Shown piece after piece: positions 14,285 to 28,676 of a DNA stretch of 64,000 bases. The stretch covers positions 4,030,001-4,094,000 of the forward strand of contig CADCXD010000004.1 in NCBI GenBank assembly GCA_902806575.1, given 5' to 3'. The position numbers were made by a program, and so were the translations under genes. Within the stretch, counting starts at the first letter, position 1. Every line of letters begins with the position of its first letter. The DNA comes from Jackrogersella multiformis. Taxonomy: Eukaryota > Ascomycota > Sordariomycetes > Xylariales > Hypoxylaceae. The notes beneath the pieces are model-generated. The model was not told where the DNA came from, did not search any database, and was given only the letters and a program-made list of their open reading frames with translations.

Positions 14285-17133
14285 AAATATCGGCGTATAA
14301 ATTTTTTTTGTCGTTTTTAATAAATATTATTTTTAAAATTATTAACGATTTTTAACGAGTTTATTACGACGTTATTTTATTAAACTTTTGCTTTTAATTT
14401 CTTTCAACGATTTACGGCTTTCTTTTTTGTTTTTAATATTTTTTAATTAATTTATATAAATTTTTAAAGTGTTTTTCGGTAGTTTATAAGTTGTTTTTCT
14501 GTTTATAATTTTTTTTTTATTAAATATTCCAAACCGTTTTTTATTTGATTAAATTTATGTTTTAATACGATTTTAATTTTATATATTAAGTTATTTTTAT
14601 CGTTTTAATTTATTTTAATTAATTTTAAAGTAGGGAGTTATTAATAAAATAAGTTAATATTTTTAAGATTAAGGGAAAGATATGTTATTAAAATAATTAA
14701 GTAAATGCGGAAGTTTTTTAATAAATTTAATTTGTAAATTAATTGTTTTATTTGTTTAATAATTATTTATGGATTTATGTGTTATTAAGATTTTATTAAA
14801 GAGACGATAATAAGTTAATTTAATTAATGTTTAAATTTATAAAATAATAATAACGAATAATAATTTTTATTATTTAATTTTTTTATTTAAAAAGTTTATT
14901 TATTTAAGGATAATAAGAGGTAATTATAAGTAAGTTTTAAATGTTTTTTATAATTTCATTTAAAAATTAAATAAAAAAAATCTTTTCATTTAAGATTTTT
15001 TTTTAAGATTTTTTAATTCGTTAATATTAATTACATTACGAAGGTTATAGCTTAATTTTTAATAAAATATCTCTAATTTTTAAGGATAAGTATTATTTTT
15101 TAAAAGTTAAATAAAAAATTGGTATTAAAGCGTTATAAGTATTTTAATATTTTTTATTACTCTTTAATTATTACGGAGTTTTTTATTATTTATTTTAAGG
15201 AATTTTAAAACGAAGTTTATTATAATAATATATATAAATAAAAGGTTTTTAAGTTATATAAATTAATAATTATGTTTTAATTTAATTAATAATCGATATA
15301 ATATTAAATGTATTTTTTAGTAAAATAAGATTTTTATTTAAAGGAATATATAAATAACGTTTATTATTATAAGCGATATTATATAATAAATTAATAATAA
15401 TTTTAAATAATTAATTAAATCGTAAAAAATTATTTATAAGTTTATTATTAAAACTTTTAATATCTATTATAATTATAAAAAGTTTTATATTTTTGTTATA
15501 TATTTGTTTAAATTATTATTTAAAAGAATAATTTATTACGATTTTTATAATTATTTATATATAATTAAAAATTATAAGTTTATTTAATTTATTAATATTA
15601 TAATTTATATTTTTTATATTTTAAAATAGTTTTAAATAATTTAATATATTAAATATAGAATTTAATTATTTAACTAAATGGTAAATTTATATAATGTATT
15701 TAATACGGACCTTATAAGGTATGTTTTAATATATGAAATTAATAGTTTCTCCGTTATCTTAAAACGGGCGAAAAACAAGATAAGGATTAAATGTCCTTAT
15801 TTTATTTATTTAATTTAAAATATAAGGTATATATCTCCATTTAATGCAAGGACCTTTACAAGGTCGCATTAATTATTTAATAGCTTTTAATTATTAAGGA
15901 AAAGCGAGATTTTAAATTATAAATAAGCAGTTTTTAATGATAAATATATTAAAGGTGTTAATTTAAAAGTTTAAAAGTTTTACGAATGGATATTTTAAAA
16001 AATATTTTTTTAGAAATATAAGAATTCCTTTTTCGTAAAAGAAGTTAATCATTAACTTTAAATAAGTAAGGTATTTTTTAATGAAATTTAAAAAAATCAT
16101 AATATCGTTAATAAATGTTTTAATATATATTATATATAAATAAAATAATTTATTTATATATTTTTAAATATATATTAAAAATTACAAAAATTTATTAATA
16201 CGATTATAAATCGTTTTAAAGTTTTATAAATTATTATTATATGTTTTTTTTAAATATTATAAATAATATATTAAACGATAAATATTAAATAAATAAAAAG
16301 GTTAATTTTATTAATTTATTTTATATGATTTTATTTATATAAAACGTTATACATTTTATTTAAAAATTCGTTATCTTTTTTATTTTAAAAATAATTCTTC
16401 AAGTTATATATTTAATTTCATTATTTGTTTATAAATAAAACTTTCATTTAATTATTCTCAAAAATATGTATAAAATTTTAATTTTTTTATAATGATAAAA
16501 CAAATTAATAAAATTTATTAATTATATAATAAATATAGTATTTTTGGTATATATATATACTTCATTTAAAATAATACGTTCCAATAAATTTATAAGTTTT
16601 TTAATTTTAAAAATAAAATAAATATCGAAAATTTTTAACTATAAATTTTTTCATTTTTAAATAATATTTATTAATAAAATAAGGTTTAATTTATTTAATA
16701 TATTAATAATTAATTTTATAAAATTAATTTTATATGTTAATAAAATAATATTAATAATTATTATTGTAATAATTAAAGTTATAATAAATTTTACGTTTAC
16801 GTAAATATATAGAGGTTTTAAGGGTTTTTTTATTACTATAAATTTAAAAGGAAAATAAATGTCGTAAACGTTATAACCTTTATATTGTTAAACGCGTTAT
16901 TATTTATTAAGGATATAATAGTAAAATTTATGTTTAAAAATACGTTTATTATTAAAAGAATTAATATAACGATAAAAACGATAATAATAATAATGATAAT
17001 TATAATAAAAATCTTAAACGTAAATAATTAAAAATTAATATAATATTTATTATCGATATTTTTCGTGATTATTTTAACGTAAAAACTTTTTAAAATTTTT
17101 ATAAATTTTTTTAAGATATTTTTAATTATTATT
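14285..17133 (-). repeat. Inverted repeat pair, arm 2
   Basis: Reverse-orientation partner of 10332-12008, extended by insertions including the 171-bp repeat copy G. Bounded by two 171-bp units in opposite orientation (F on the left, H on the right). Around 14,640-15,100 TpG is better kept on the + strand than elsewhere. No confident protein remnant. Confidence 0.6.
15701..15871 (-). repeat. 171-bp palindrome-ended repeat, copy G
   Basis: Among the best preserved copies: 5' side TACGGACCTTATAAGGTATG, 3' side AAGGACCTTTACAAGGTCGC, internal AAACGGGCGAAAAACAAG word. Inserted in inverted arm 2; the matching place in arm 1 (near 11,525) is empty. Confidence 0.88.
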
Positions 17134-17318
17134 TAATACGATCTTATAAAGGTCCTTACATTAAATGAAGATATATACTTTATATCTTATACCTTATACT
17201 TTAAATTAAATAAATTAAATAAGGACTTTTAATCTTTATTTTGTTTCTCGCTTGTTTTAAAATAACGAAGTAACCATTAATTTTACATATTAAAACACAC
17301 CTTATAAGGTTCGTACTA
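17134..17318 (+). repeat. 171-bp palindrome-ended repeat, copy H (long variant)
   Basis: Begins TAATACGATCTTATAAAGG and ends CACCTTATAAGGTTCGTACTA. It is about 14 bp longer than the others because the TATACCTTATA segment near 17176-17205 is locally duplicated. Confidence 0.85.
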
Positions 17319-17319
17319 T

Positions 17320-19303
17320 AACGGTTAAATTAATTATTTCGTTATTTAAAGTTATTACGGGCAATCTTTTAAATATATATTGTTTTTATATTATTAATTA
17401 TTTTTTTCGATAAATTTACCGATAAATATAAAGTTAAAGTAATTATTAACGATATATATTTTATTTTATTTTATTTAACTTTATAAGAAATATCGTACGT
17501 ACATTAAAATTAAAATATTTATATTTATAATGATTTTTTTATTTAATTGAATAAAATAAATAATTTTTTTATAAATTTTATATATAAGTTACTTATTTTA
17601 CATTAAATTTATTAATTAATTAATTTTATATTTTATTAAATTATGATTTATTATGTAAATATATTATATATTTTTAATATAATAATATATAAATAAATTT
17701 TTATTATAACGATTGAAAATGTTAAGATTTTAAAATTTACAATAATAATTAAAATTTAAATTATTAAATAAAATAGTCTTAATTTATTTTAATATTTTCG
17801 CTTTATTTTCAATATTAATTTAAAAGATTTAATTATTATTAACTTATTTTTAATTAAATTACAATATTTTATTTTTATTTATATAAAATATATATATATA
17901 AAAGTATACGTATATTATATTTTTTTATCATTTTTTTATAATTTAAAATTAATTTTTTAAATAAATAAATATAACTTATATTTTTAATTTTATAAATATT
18001 ATTATAACTTATAATATATAAATAATGAATTAAAATAAAGAATATAAAAACAAATTAAATAAAATTAAACTCGTAAAATGTTACCATATAAAAATAATTA
18101 ACTTATAATAAATGGTCACGTAACCCTTTTATATAAAAACTTAATCTTTCGATTAACTTTTTTTAACTTTAATTATTAATGGTTTATAATCGTTTTTTAA
18201 CACTTAATTTTATACCACTTTTTTAATATTTATTTATATTAGTTATATTATTTTTTATTAATCGTTATTAATTCGTATCTTTTAAACTGGAAAAAACATA
18301 ACCGTTTAAATTTTATAAAGATTTAAGTAATTATTTTTACCTTTTAAAAATTTCTCGTTTTAATTTAATGGTAACCATTATAAGATTTAAACTAGTAATT
18401 TTAATTTTTTAAAAACCGTACATTATATATTTACAATTTTTAAAAAAATAAAGTAAATAACGAGAACATTTATAAATAACGTTAATCGAAAAGATCTCGT
18501 CGATTTTAATAACCTTTTAAACCCTTTTTTTTAACGATTTCGTTATATATTTTTTACGTATTCGTTTAATTAATATATATTATTACGAGACTTTTACTTT
18601 TAAAGCTATTTAAAAATGTAACGACTTACGTATTTACGAATAAAAATAATAAAAATAAATAACGATTAATATAAAATAAACTTAATTAAAAATAACGTTA
18701 ATAAACAACGAATAAATATTAAAATAAATTAATAAAATAAAATTATTATTAATAAAAAACTTTAAAACCTAATTTATATATAATATAATATCGTATTAAT
18801 TAAACATTAAAATTAAATAAATAACTTTATATATAAGTTTAAATTATTTAAATTATTTAAATATAATATTAACGTTATTATTATAAAATTTAAATATTAC
18901 GTTATTAATTAATTATTTTTATTAAGTAACATACGTTTTAAAAACTTATTTTATTAAGCTTATCGATTTAAAAATATAAGAAATTTTATTTATTATTATA
19001 ATAAATTTATTTTATTTAATATTTTTTATTATTTAATTAACTTTATTATACGTTAAGTTCACGGTAATTAAAGCTTAAATTACGTAATAAAGTAGTTTTT
19101 TATCGAAAAAATAAAGAAACTTTTAAACGACTTTTTATTATTATACTTATTTTTAACTTAATAAACATTAATAACTTACCGTTAAGTATTAACCTTTTAA
19201 AACCGTTATAAAAACACCTTAATTCCCCTTTATAAACACGATCGAAACTATTTCGTACCGTACTTATTAATAAAAATTTAAAAATAAATATTAAAAGTTT
19301 AAA
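17320..19303. other. RIP-degraded DNA, left flank of the gypsy insertion
   Basis: No gene recognised. From about 17.9 kb to 19.3 kb the + strand keeps C better than G, the opposite of the neighbouring left LTR. Together with 26195-28500 this is probably one older element split by the LTR retrotransposon; I could not identify its class. Confidence 0.5.
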
Positions 19304-19308
19304 CTTTT

Positions 19309-19617
19309 TAAGGATAAGCTTTATAAAGCAGAGTATAATTAATATATATATGTAAGTTAATAAATACGAAATATGTTAGAACTTATAAAATAAAGTTATT
19401 AAATAAGGTTAATTAGTAGATTTAATTAATATATATAAGATTGAATTAATAGGATTAAGAGGGCGTTAACGGCGTTTAAAGGAGATATTTAGATTATATA
19501 TATATAGGTTATTACGTTTTGCTTTGTAAGAAAAGATAAAAGGTAAAGACTTTAAGTTTATAAAGAATTATTATTTAAATTTAAATTATAGTTTTAAGCT
19601 TTATTATCTTTGTTATA
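19309..19617 (+). repeat. Left LTR of the gypsy element
   Basis: Matches 25883-26189 along its length. This copy keeps G and has lost C: it reads AGGGCGTTAACGGCGTTTAA where the right LTR has AGGGCGCTAACGGCGCTTAA. It starts TAAGGATAAGC (a TG start mutated to TA) and ends TTGTTATA. Confidence 0.9.
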
Positions 19618-22600
19618 GATAATTTATTTTTATTTTAAGAAGATTTTATTTTAAAAAAGTATGTGCCTTTTAGAAGAAAGTTAAATTTTTTATTAAATTA
19701 TCTTATTTTAGTTATTTATAAATGATTAATTTGTTTAGAAAAGTTTTTTATTAAAGTATATTATATTAGTATTACTTATTAATCCTATTATTACGTACGT
19801 TGTTATGGTTATAAAAGAAACTTTATATTTTATTATTTTATGAGTATTTAAGTTAAATATTTATATTTTAATCTTATTATTTATTAATTTATAAAACCTT
19901 AAATTATTCTCGTTAAACGATAAATAATCTTTCGAGTCTTTAATAATACCTTTTTTATAAGATTTCGAAACTAAAGGTAAGCATAAAGAAAATTGTTATT
20001 TATAAGAACTTATTAAGATTAGACGACGCTTTAATATGTAATTTTTTATTAAGATATTTAAAATAGAGAATATATTATTTTAAGATTTTTTTTTTTTCTT
20101 AAATTATCTTAACTTAATAATAATAATGTTATAATTTTTTATAATTCTTAAGATTATAAAATAATTATGTGAGACGTTTTTAATATTAATAATATCGAAG
20201 TTAATTTTAATAATCTTTTTATATGGTTTATTAAGTTTTAATAAAAAATATATGATAGTTATTATATTATTTAAATATTTGTTATTATTGTTACGGATAA
20301 TTAGATTATTAATAAAGATTAAATTTAAAATTAATATAATATAATTTAAATAGTTTATGATATAATGATTTAATTTAATTAGACCGGTATAATGTTAATA
20401 AACGAATAAATAACCTATTTTAAATAATAAGTTTAATATGTTAGTTTAAATTTTTTGTAATAAGTTTGGGGTGTGATTGTTTAGTATATATAAGATAATT
20501 AAGCTCGATAAGAAGTTATTAATAAGCTTTAAAAAATGGCCAGTTATTATTAATAAGTTTTTTAAATCTTTTATTAAGATATTAAGAAATAAAAGGATTT
20601 TTAATAGAAGGTAATAAATAAACTGGGCTTATATTAAAGAATCTTAAATTAATGATTTTTTTGTAAGAAAATATATAGACTTTATATATATTAACGTAAA
20701 GATTTGCCGTTAGTTTAATGATTTAAAAGCTTATATTTAAGCCGTTCTTAATAAATTAGTTAATATTAATTTTATTTTAGAAAATATCGGAAGACGTATT
20801 ATATTAAAGACGTTAATTAAATTAAGTTCCTTTAATTAAAAAGATTTAATATATTTTAGAGTATTATTTATTAAGTATTTTAACTTAAAAGCCTGAACAA
20901 AAAACCTTTTCTTTTTGTAATCCTTTTTATAAACTTAAATTAAAAGAATAGTTAAAAGGGCTTAAGTATAGTTTAATTTTATTAAAATTAGCCTTTTTAT
21001 ATTTGAAGGTAATAAGGAAGGAATTTCTTTTAAAAGGGCCGCCGGAATATTTAATGATAATTTAAACAATTTTGATTTTAATGATTAATCTTAGAATTTT
21101 AAATTATTTAAGGATTTTTTTACAGGATTATCTCGGGGTAATCTTACGTCCTTATATAACGATGAAGATCTTTTATTTTAAAGTAATAATAATTAATTGC
21201 TTAAGGCTTTAAAACAATTAATTTTTTTTTTTACGTTATAATTATCGTTAATTTAATATAACTTAATAAACTTATCGTGTATAATGGTAAGGACCTTTTA
21301 AAATTCTAGACTTGGTAAATAAAAGTTAAAGTATACTTAAAAACGTATACGAAAAGTTTTTCTAAAGATTTTTATCGTATTAATTAAGTTAGATCGTTAT
21401 TATTTAAAAAAGTATGATTATAGTATTAATAATGTAAAAGCTAAATTATGCGATTAAAGGTTTTTAATATTTAAGCAATATATATTGTTATTTTTTAAAA
21501 ACGTTTTATAGATCTTTTAAAAAAATATTACAATTTAAAAAAAATAAATAAGCTTAAATATTAAAAAGACGTTATTTAATATTTTATTAAGTTATTAGAT
21601 TTTAATAAAATAATTTAATAGTTTAGAACGACGTTTTAAAATTATATTGTTAAAACCTTTTTTAATAAAATTATTAAATTAATTTATTTTAAATAAGGAA
21701 GATTTTTAGATATAAATAAAAAATTCTTTACCACTATTTAAGAAATAGATTAAATATATAAAAACATGTTAATTAATCCCGGTATTTCGGGAAAAGAAAA
21801 GCTTGTTTTAATTTAGAAATCCTCGAAGTTAGGTTAAGCTAATCGTAAAAAAGAGAATTATTTTAATTTAGGTTAAGATTAATCCTTAAAAAATAATAAT
21901 AAACTTAAAAACAAAGATAAATTAAGATTAGATTAAAAGGATAAGGTTTGGTTTAATAATAAAGATATTTTAAAAGAGATTAATTAAGTAGATATAAATT
22001 AATAAAAAAAGGATAAAAAATCTTATTAGCGTTATAAACGTAATAATTATTAAATCCTTTTTTATTTTATAAAAAAGGACGTTAATAATAAGGATTTATT
22101 ATTAAACCCGGATAAAATTTCCTTTATAAAACAATCTTAAGACGATAATATTTAACTTATATTTTTATTATAAAAAAGGATACGAATAGATGTAACTTTA
22201 TAGGAATTATCTTATTCTTAAATTATAAAAATCGAAAATTTCGATTCGGATTTTTAAAAGGCCTTAACGTTATATCTTATTAAATTTTATAGTTAAATTA
22301 AAATAAAGTGCGCCGAGCCGTAATAATTAAGAAATTAATTAAAAATAAGATAAAGATTATAAAGAAATTTTACCTGGAATTAATTTTAGCATATAAATTC
22401 ATAATTAATATAACGTTATTATATAATAAAAATAAATATTAAATACAAGTATTATTAAACTTTGGAAGCTTAGTCTTAATAATATTTTTTTTAAAGTAAA
22501 GAAATAAAAGTTATTAATTATTAAAAAATAATATACTTAATTTATATTAATTTTTAATTTAACTTAAATCTTTTTTATAAAACATTACTATATTAATCCC

Positions 22601-25600
22601 TTTATTTTTTGTTACTAAAAAGATTATTTTTTTTAATTAACTTTAAATTAAATGCCTTAAATAATAAATGTAATATTATTATATTATAATAATAAATAAA
22701 AATTTATAAACTTGTAAACTTTTTTTTAAACTTTAAAAAGATTAAGTTTAATTTTTTTTATTATCGAAAATATTATATTAGCTTAACTTTATATAATCCG
22801 AGAAAGTTAATTAATATAGCGGTAATAAAAAATATTAAAATAAATAAAGCGTTAAAGAATATTCTTAAGGAATTTTGTAAATTTATATATATTATAATTA
22901 AGAAAGTAAGATAATGCTTTTTAAATTATTAACCTTAGGATTATATTATCGATCATTAAAAAAGAAAGATACCTTTTTAAAAACCTTTATACATTATAAA
23001 TAAAAGGAAATTTAATATATTTAGATTATGGTTAAATAAAATAATTAATAACGGCCGAATTTAAAAATTAACTTTATTTTATATAACATTTATAATATTT
23101 ATTAATAAATCTGATCCTTAAGACCTTTTTAGGTTAATGATTAATTATTAAAGCTTAAATAATATTATTATCTTTATTTATTATTTTATATTTTTAATAT
23201 TTAAATTATAAACTTATTTTAAAACTGTAAAATGGTTTATAAAAATCAATTTTAAATTAAGATTTTACCTGGTTAGGATTAAAGAAAAAAATAAGTGAAA
23301 AATAATATTTCGTTATAAATATAACTTTTTCAAATATTTAATAATATTATTTAAATTAATTAATACTTTTATAACCTTTTAATTAATAATGAATAATATT
23401 TTTTAAAATTTTATCGATTAGGGCTTTTTAATATATTTAGATAATTTTGTTATTTATGTAAATACGATAAAGGAATATAATAAAGTTATTAAAAAAAATT
23501 TAAAAAGATTTATAAAAATTCATTTAACGGTTAATCTATAAAAGTATTTTTGGAGAGTATAAAAAGTAGATTTTTTAGGATATATTATCGAAATAAATGG
23601 CATTTTAATGGTTTAAGATAAAATTAATTATGTTAATAATTAGGAAGTACTTAAATTCCTTAAGGAATTTTAATAGTTTATTAATTTTATAAATTTTTAT
23701 TGATAATTTATAAAGAAATGTTTGGAGATAGTAAAGCCGATTATTAACGTAAATAAGGGAGATAAGAAGGATTAAAGGTGGACCAAAGAAATGAGCAAAT
23801 TTTTTAAGGAATTTAAATTCTAGTTTATTTAGGTTTTTATTATAGTATATTTTAATCTTTTGAAATAAACTTATATTAAAGCCGATATATCGGATTATGT
23901 CATTAGCGTTATTCTTTCTTAAAAAGATAAATAAAGTAAGCTTGAATTAATAGTTTATTATTCCCGTAAATTCACGCCGGTAAAAATAATTTATAAAATT
24001 TATAATACAGAATTATTAATTATAATAAATTTTAAATAATATTAATATTTAGAAGGTGTTAAATATTAAATTAAAATTGATTTTAATCATTAGAATTTAG
24101 CTTACTTTATAACGGCTAAAGTTTTAAATTAACGTTAAACTTAATAAGTATAAGAATTATTATTATATTAATTTATTATTAATTACCGACTAAAAAAATA
24201 AAATAATAAGGCCGATATTTTTTTAAATTATTATAATATTAATTTAAAAGAAAAGGGAGCTAAAAATTAACTTATAAAGTTGGTTTTATAAGATAAATAT
24301 TTTTTACATTCTTAAAGAATTTTATTTACCTTTTTAATAACTATTTTTATTATACTAAAAAAATTATATAGCTTTATTACCTTTAATTGGGTTTTTAACT
24401 TTATAAAAAGATTAAAGAAAGTAATTACTAACGACTTAAAATATATTACGTAAATTATAAATCTTTTTAAAGATGTTATTTTTTAAAATGATCTTTTATA
24501 TTAAAAAGGTAAGCTTTAAATATTTATAAAACTTAAAAAAAAAGTTATTTCTTTTAAATATAATACTTTTATTATTAAATATATAGGAATAGATAAAATT
24601 TTAAAACTAATTATTTAAAACTTTTAATAATTAAATATTAAGAATATTATCCGAGATTATATACGAGGTTATTTAAAATGTTAATAGAATAAGATCCTTT
24701 ATTACGCTTTATATAGATATTTTTAACCGATAAAATTATATTATAAATTTTAATTAATAATAGTAATAAATTTTATTATAAACCTTCCTTTATTAAACGG
24801 TTATAATTTTATTTAGGTAATAATGAATTTATATTTAAAAATGGTTTACTTTATCTCTTTTAAGGTAAAAGGAAAAAAGTTTAATAATTTAATTAAAATT
24901 TTTATTAAACAATACTAAAAATTATATAGCGTATCATTAAATATTATTTTTAATAAAGATTTTAAGTTTATTTTTTATATTTAAAAAGACTTCCTTAAAT
25001 TAATAAGAATTAAGTCCCGTATAAGTATTACGTTTTACTTATAAATCGACGGTTAAATAAAACGCTTTAATTAAATCTTAAAGATTTATCTTAAGGCCTT
25101 TATTAATTATAAAATAAATAATTAAGAAGACTTTTTTATAATAATTAAATTTATTTATAATAATATTACCTTATTATTAATATAACTTATATTCTTTTAT
25201 ATTAATTATAATTATTATTTAGTTATTTATAACTTTTTTATAGGTATTTTACGTAATCCGGGAAGTAAATTATATATATATTAAATAATATAAATATATT
25301 AAGAAATATAGAAATATTTAAAATAAAGCCGTTAACGAATAAAGGAACAAGTAAACAAACAATAAAAGGATATATCAACCTTTTAAAAAAAAATTCATAA
25401 TGCTTAATACAAAGAATATCAAGATTAAACGTTTTACCAAAAAATTAGATAAAAAGTTCTTAAAGTTTTTCAAAATTTAATAAATAATTTCTTTTATAAC
25501 AATAAGATTTACTTTATTGAAAGGTTAAAAAATATATAATTTGTTTTATATTTTACTTATTAAACCTTATCGCGTTAATAATTAAGAATTTTTTAACCCT

Positions 25601-25882
25601 AACCAAATCCTACGTAAAATAATCCTAATAAAGTTTAAAGATTATTAAATAAAATAAATCATAAACTTTATTAAAAACCAAGATAAAGTGAAATATCTTA
25701 TAAAATAAGAAGGTTAATTATTTAAAAGATGTTAGATTTAGGAACCTTATAAATATATATTTAGTAATAGAGTAAAGGTAATAATTAAATTATTTTATAA
25801 ATAATATATCGATAAACTTTATAATCTTATAATTCTTTAAAATATTTAAAGTTAAGTATTAAAAAAAAAGAAGTTAATATTA

Positions 25883-26189
25883 TATAAATAAGCTTTACGA
25901 AGTAAAATATAATTAATATATATATATAAATTAATAAATATAAAATATATTAAAACTTATAAAATAAAGTTATTAAATAAAATTAATTAAAAAACTTAAT
26001 TAATATATATAAAATTAAATTAATAAGATTAAAAGGGCGCTAACGGCGCTTAAAAAATATTTAAATTATATATATATAGATTATTACGTCTCGCTTCATA
26101 AGAAGAGATAAAAGGTAAGGACTTTAAGCTTATAAAGAATTATTATTCGAATTTAAACTATAGTTTCAAGCCTTATTGCCCTTATCACA
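25883..26189 (+). repeat. Right LTR of the gypsy element
   Basis: Partner of 19309-19617. Its mutations are mostly G to A, with C kept (for example GCCCTTATCACA at the end, against ATCTTTGTTATA in the left LTR). Its end in CA supports the retroviral-type terminus. Confidence 0.9.
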
Positions 26190-26194
26190 CTTTT

Positions 26195-28500
26195 ATAACT
26201 TTAAAATTTAAAAAACTTTTTAATTAATTTACTTTAAATATAATATATTTAAGCTTTAAAATTACTGTTATTACTTTAAAACGCGATATATAAAATTTAA
26301 ATAATAAACCGTTAATTATAAATTTTTTTTTACCTTTTTTAATTTTTAAAATTACTATAATAACACCGACGAAATTATTAATTTAAATAAAACAAATAAA
26401 TTTACAATAAATTAATTTAAAATTTAACTTTTCTTTTTAATTAATTAACGTAATTAATTAAGAAAACATTTCGTTTAAAACTTAAATTAAAAACACTTTA
26501 AAAAACATAAATTCGATAATTAATTTAACCGTTAATCGTTTTTTAATTAATTGTAAACGTTTTAACATTATATTAATCGGTTAATCTTTTTACTTTAATA
26601 TTTATTAACACATTTTATTTTATAAAAACAGTTAGTTAAAATAATTTAAAACCTTTAATAAAAGAATTAAAAGAATTTCCCGTTAAATAAAAAATTAAAA
26701 AATTAAAAACAAGGTTATAATAATTATCGAAAATATCGAAACTTAAGAAAAAAAAAAAAAAAAAAAAATTTTTTTCAAAAAAAAACTTATATTAATATAA
26801 ATTTTAAGCATTTTAACTTAAAAATTTAATAAACGAACCTTTATATTATAACCTTATCGAATTATCGGATCTTTTAATCGATTTTAATATAAAAAAATAA
26901 AAAATAAAAAATACCGACGTTATTATTAATCGAAAACTTTATATATTAAAAATTATCTCTTAAATCGATAATAACTTTTTATAAGCTATCTTAATTAACA
27001 ATAAATTAACCTTTAAAACCTTAAAAAAGATTAATTGTAAAAAATAAAAAAAATAAATTAATAATTAAACTATTTAAAAATATAAATTAATAAACCGTAA
27101 AAGAAAAAAAGGGTAAAAAAAGATAATAAAAATTAATTTATTTTATATAAACTTTTTTATAAATAAATAAACTTTCGTTAAAGTTTTTTATTTATAATAA
27201 TTAATTTAATACGTCGTCGAAAATAATTTAACGATTAAAACCCTTCGAAACTTTAATTAAATAAAAACTCACTTTTTATTTAATTAATTTCAATTTTAAA
27301 AAAAACGATAAAAAAACGATCGAATCGACGAATTAACTACTTAATTAAACAACTTAACGATTAACATTTACATTAAATAATAAGCCGCGTAATTATTCAA
27401 AAAAATAATAATTAAAAAAATCTTTATTTCGATAAACAAATATATAACTTTTATTTTAAAATAAATTATATTACATTATATTAAAACTTTAATAATAACT
27501 TTATAAGTTTTTTAATAAATGTAATTAAAGTATAAAAACTTATGTTAAATAACGCCCGTTTATTTAATTTAATTTTAAAACGTTTTAATAATATATATAA
27601 TCGATCGAAATAACCTTATTATTTATACTTTTCCGGTTTATATTAATTTTATTACAATTAAATTAACGATTAAATTATAACGCATTTTTGAAATATGTAT
27701 TTTTATTTTACCGAAATAAATAAACATAAAATCGCTTATTAAAATGAAACATTAAAATATTAATATATAAAAAAACGGTAAAGTTTAAAATTATTTACTA
27801 TTAAAACGAATCGTAAAGGAAATATAAAATAACGAAAACTTAATTAATTACGTGATTAATAAATACGTTTTCGAATAAACGAATAATTTTATATAAAAAG
27901 AAATAAGGTTATTATTTAATTAATAAAATTATAATTTTTAACATTAAAAAAAACCTTATAATTTTTATCGAAAACGCGTCGTAAAACATTTCGACCTTTT
28001 AATTAAATATTTTGATTTAATTTATAAAAATTAATATTAATTAAAAGTTAATAAATATATTATACTCGATCGAATATAATTAATTTTTTAAAATTATTAA
28101 TAAAAATAAAATTTCTTATTTAAAAGGCTTTATTAAAAAAGGTTAAAAAAAAGGATTATTAATTAATTTTCCTCAAAATAATTAAGATTTTTTATCGTTA
28201 TTAATATCGTTAAATGTCGTATAAAACCTTATAAAAAACTAATCGATTAACCCAAAAATTAAAAAATTAAAAAAATTCCTTATTTTAATTTTCTTATTAT
28301 AATTTTAATGAATAATAAGAAACCTTTTATTATATTTATTTAATTAAATAAAAACCCAAGTTAATTTTAATAAAATCAATTAATTAAAAAGTTTAGAAAA
28401 AAGTTTCATATTATATAAATTAATTTAATATAATATATATTAAGTTTTAATAATTAAATTATTAATTACATATTAAAAATAAATAAATAAACGTTAAAAG
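26195..28500. other. RIP-degraded DNA, right flank of the gypsy insertion
   Basis: Probable continuation of 17.9-19.3 kb beyond the retrotransposon: same C-over-G bias on the + strand. Includes a poly-A run at about 26747-26768. Reading the minus strand around 26.8-27.0 kb gives broken ORFs that I could not assign to a family. Confidence 0.45.
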
Positions 28501-28505
28501 GTAAA

Positions 28506-28676
28506 TAATATAACCTTATACAAGTTTTTACATTAAATAAAAATATATACCTTATATTTTAAATTAAATAAATTAAATAAAGACTGTTAATCTTTATCTT
28601 ATTTGTCGCCCGTTTTAAAATAACAAAAAAAATATTAATCTTACATATTAAAACACACCTTATAAAGTCCGTACCA
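28506..28676 (+). repeat. 171-bp palindrome-ended repeat, copy I
   Basis: Starts TAATATAACCTTATACAAG and ends CACACCTTATAAAGTCCGTACCA, keeping the terminal CA. No clear flanking duplication. Confidence 0.8.

Larger units (their letters stand above)
19309..26189 (+). mobile_element. Ty3/gypsy chromovirus-type LTR retrotransposon, RIP-mutated
   Basis: A 6.9-kb element bounded by direct LTRs (19309-19617, 25883-26189) and a 5-bp CTTTT duplication (19304-19308, 26190-26194). Relics run in gypsy order on the + strand: reverse transcriptase near 23,430 (a decayed Tyr-Leu-Asp-Asp box read as YLDNFVIY), RNase H near 23,880-24,030 (KADISDYVIS, then YYSRKFTP and YNTELLII), integrase core near 24,820-25,080 ending in an IDG.IKRFN.IL relic of the usual QTDGQTERxN motif, and a probable chromodomain relic near 25,690-25,750. 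Stops and frameshifts occur throughout, so it is dead. The RT-RNase H-integrase order is that of Ty3/gypsy, not Ty1/copia. It is less AT-rich than its surroundings, suggesting a later arrival. Confidence 0.9.
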
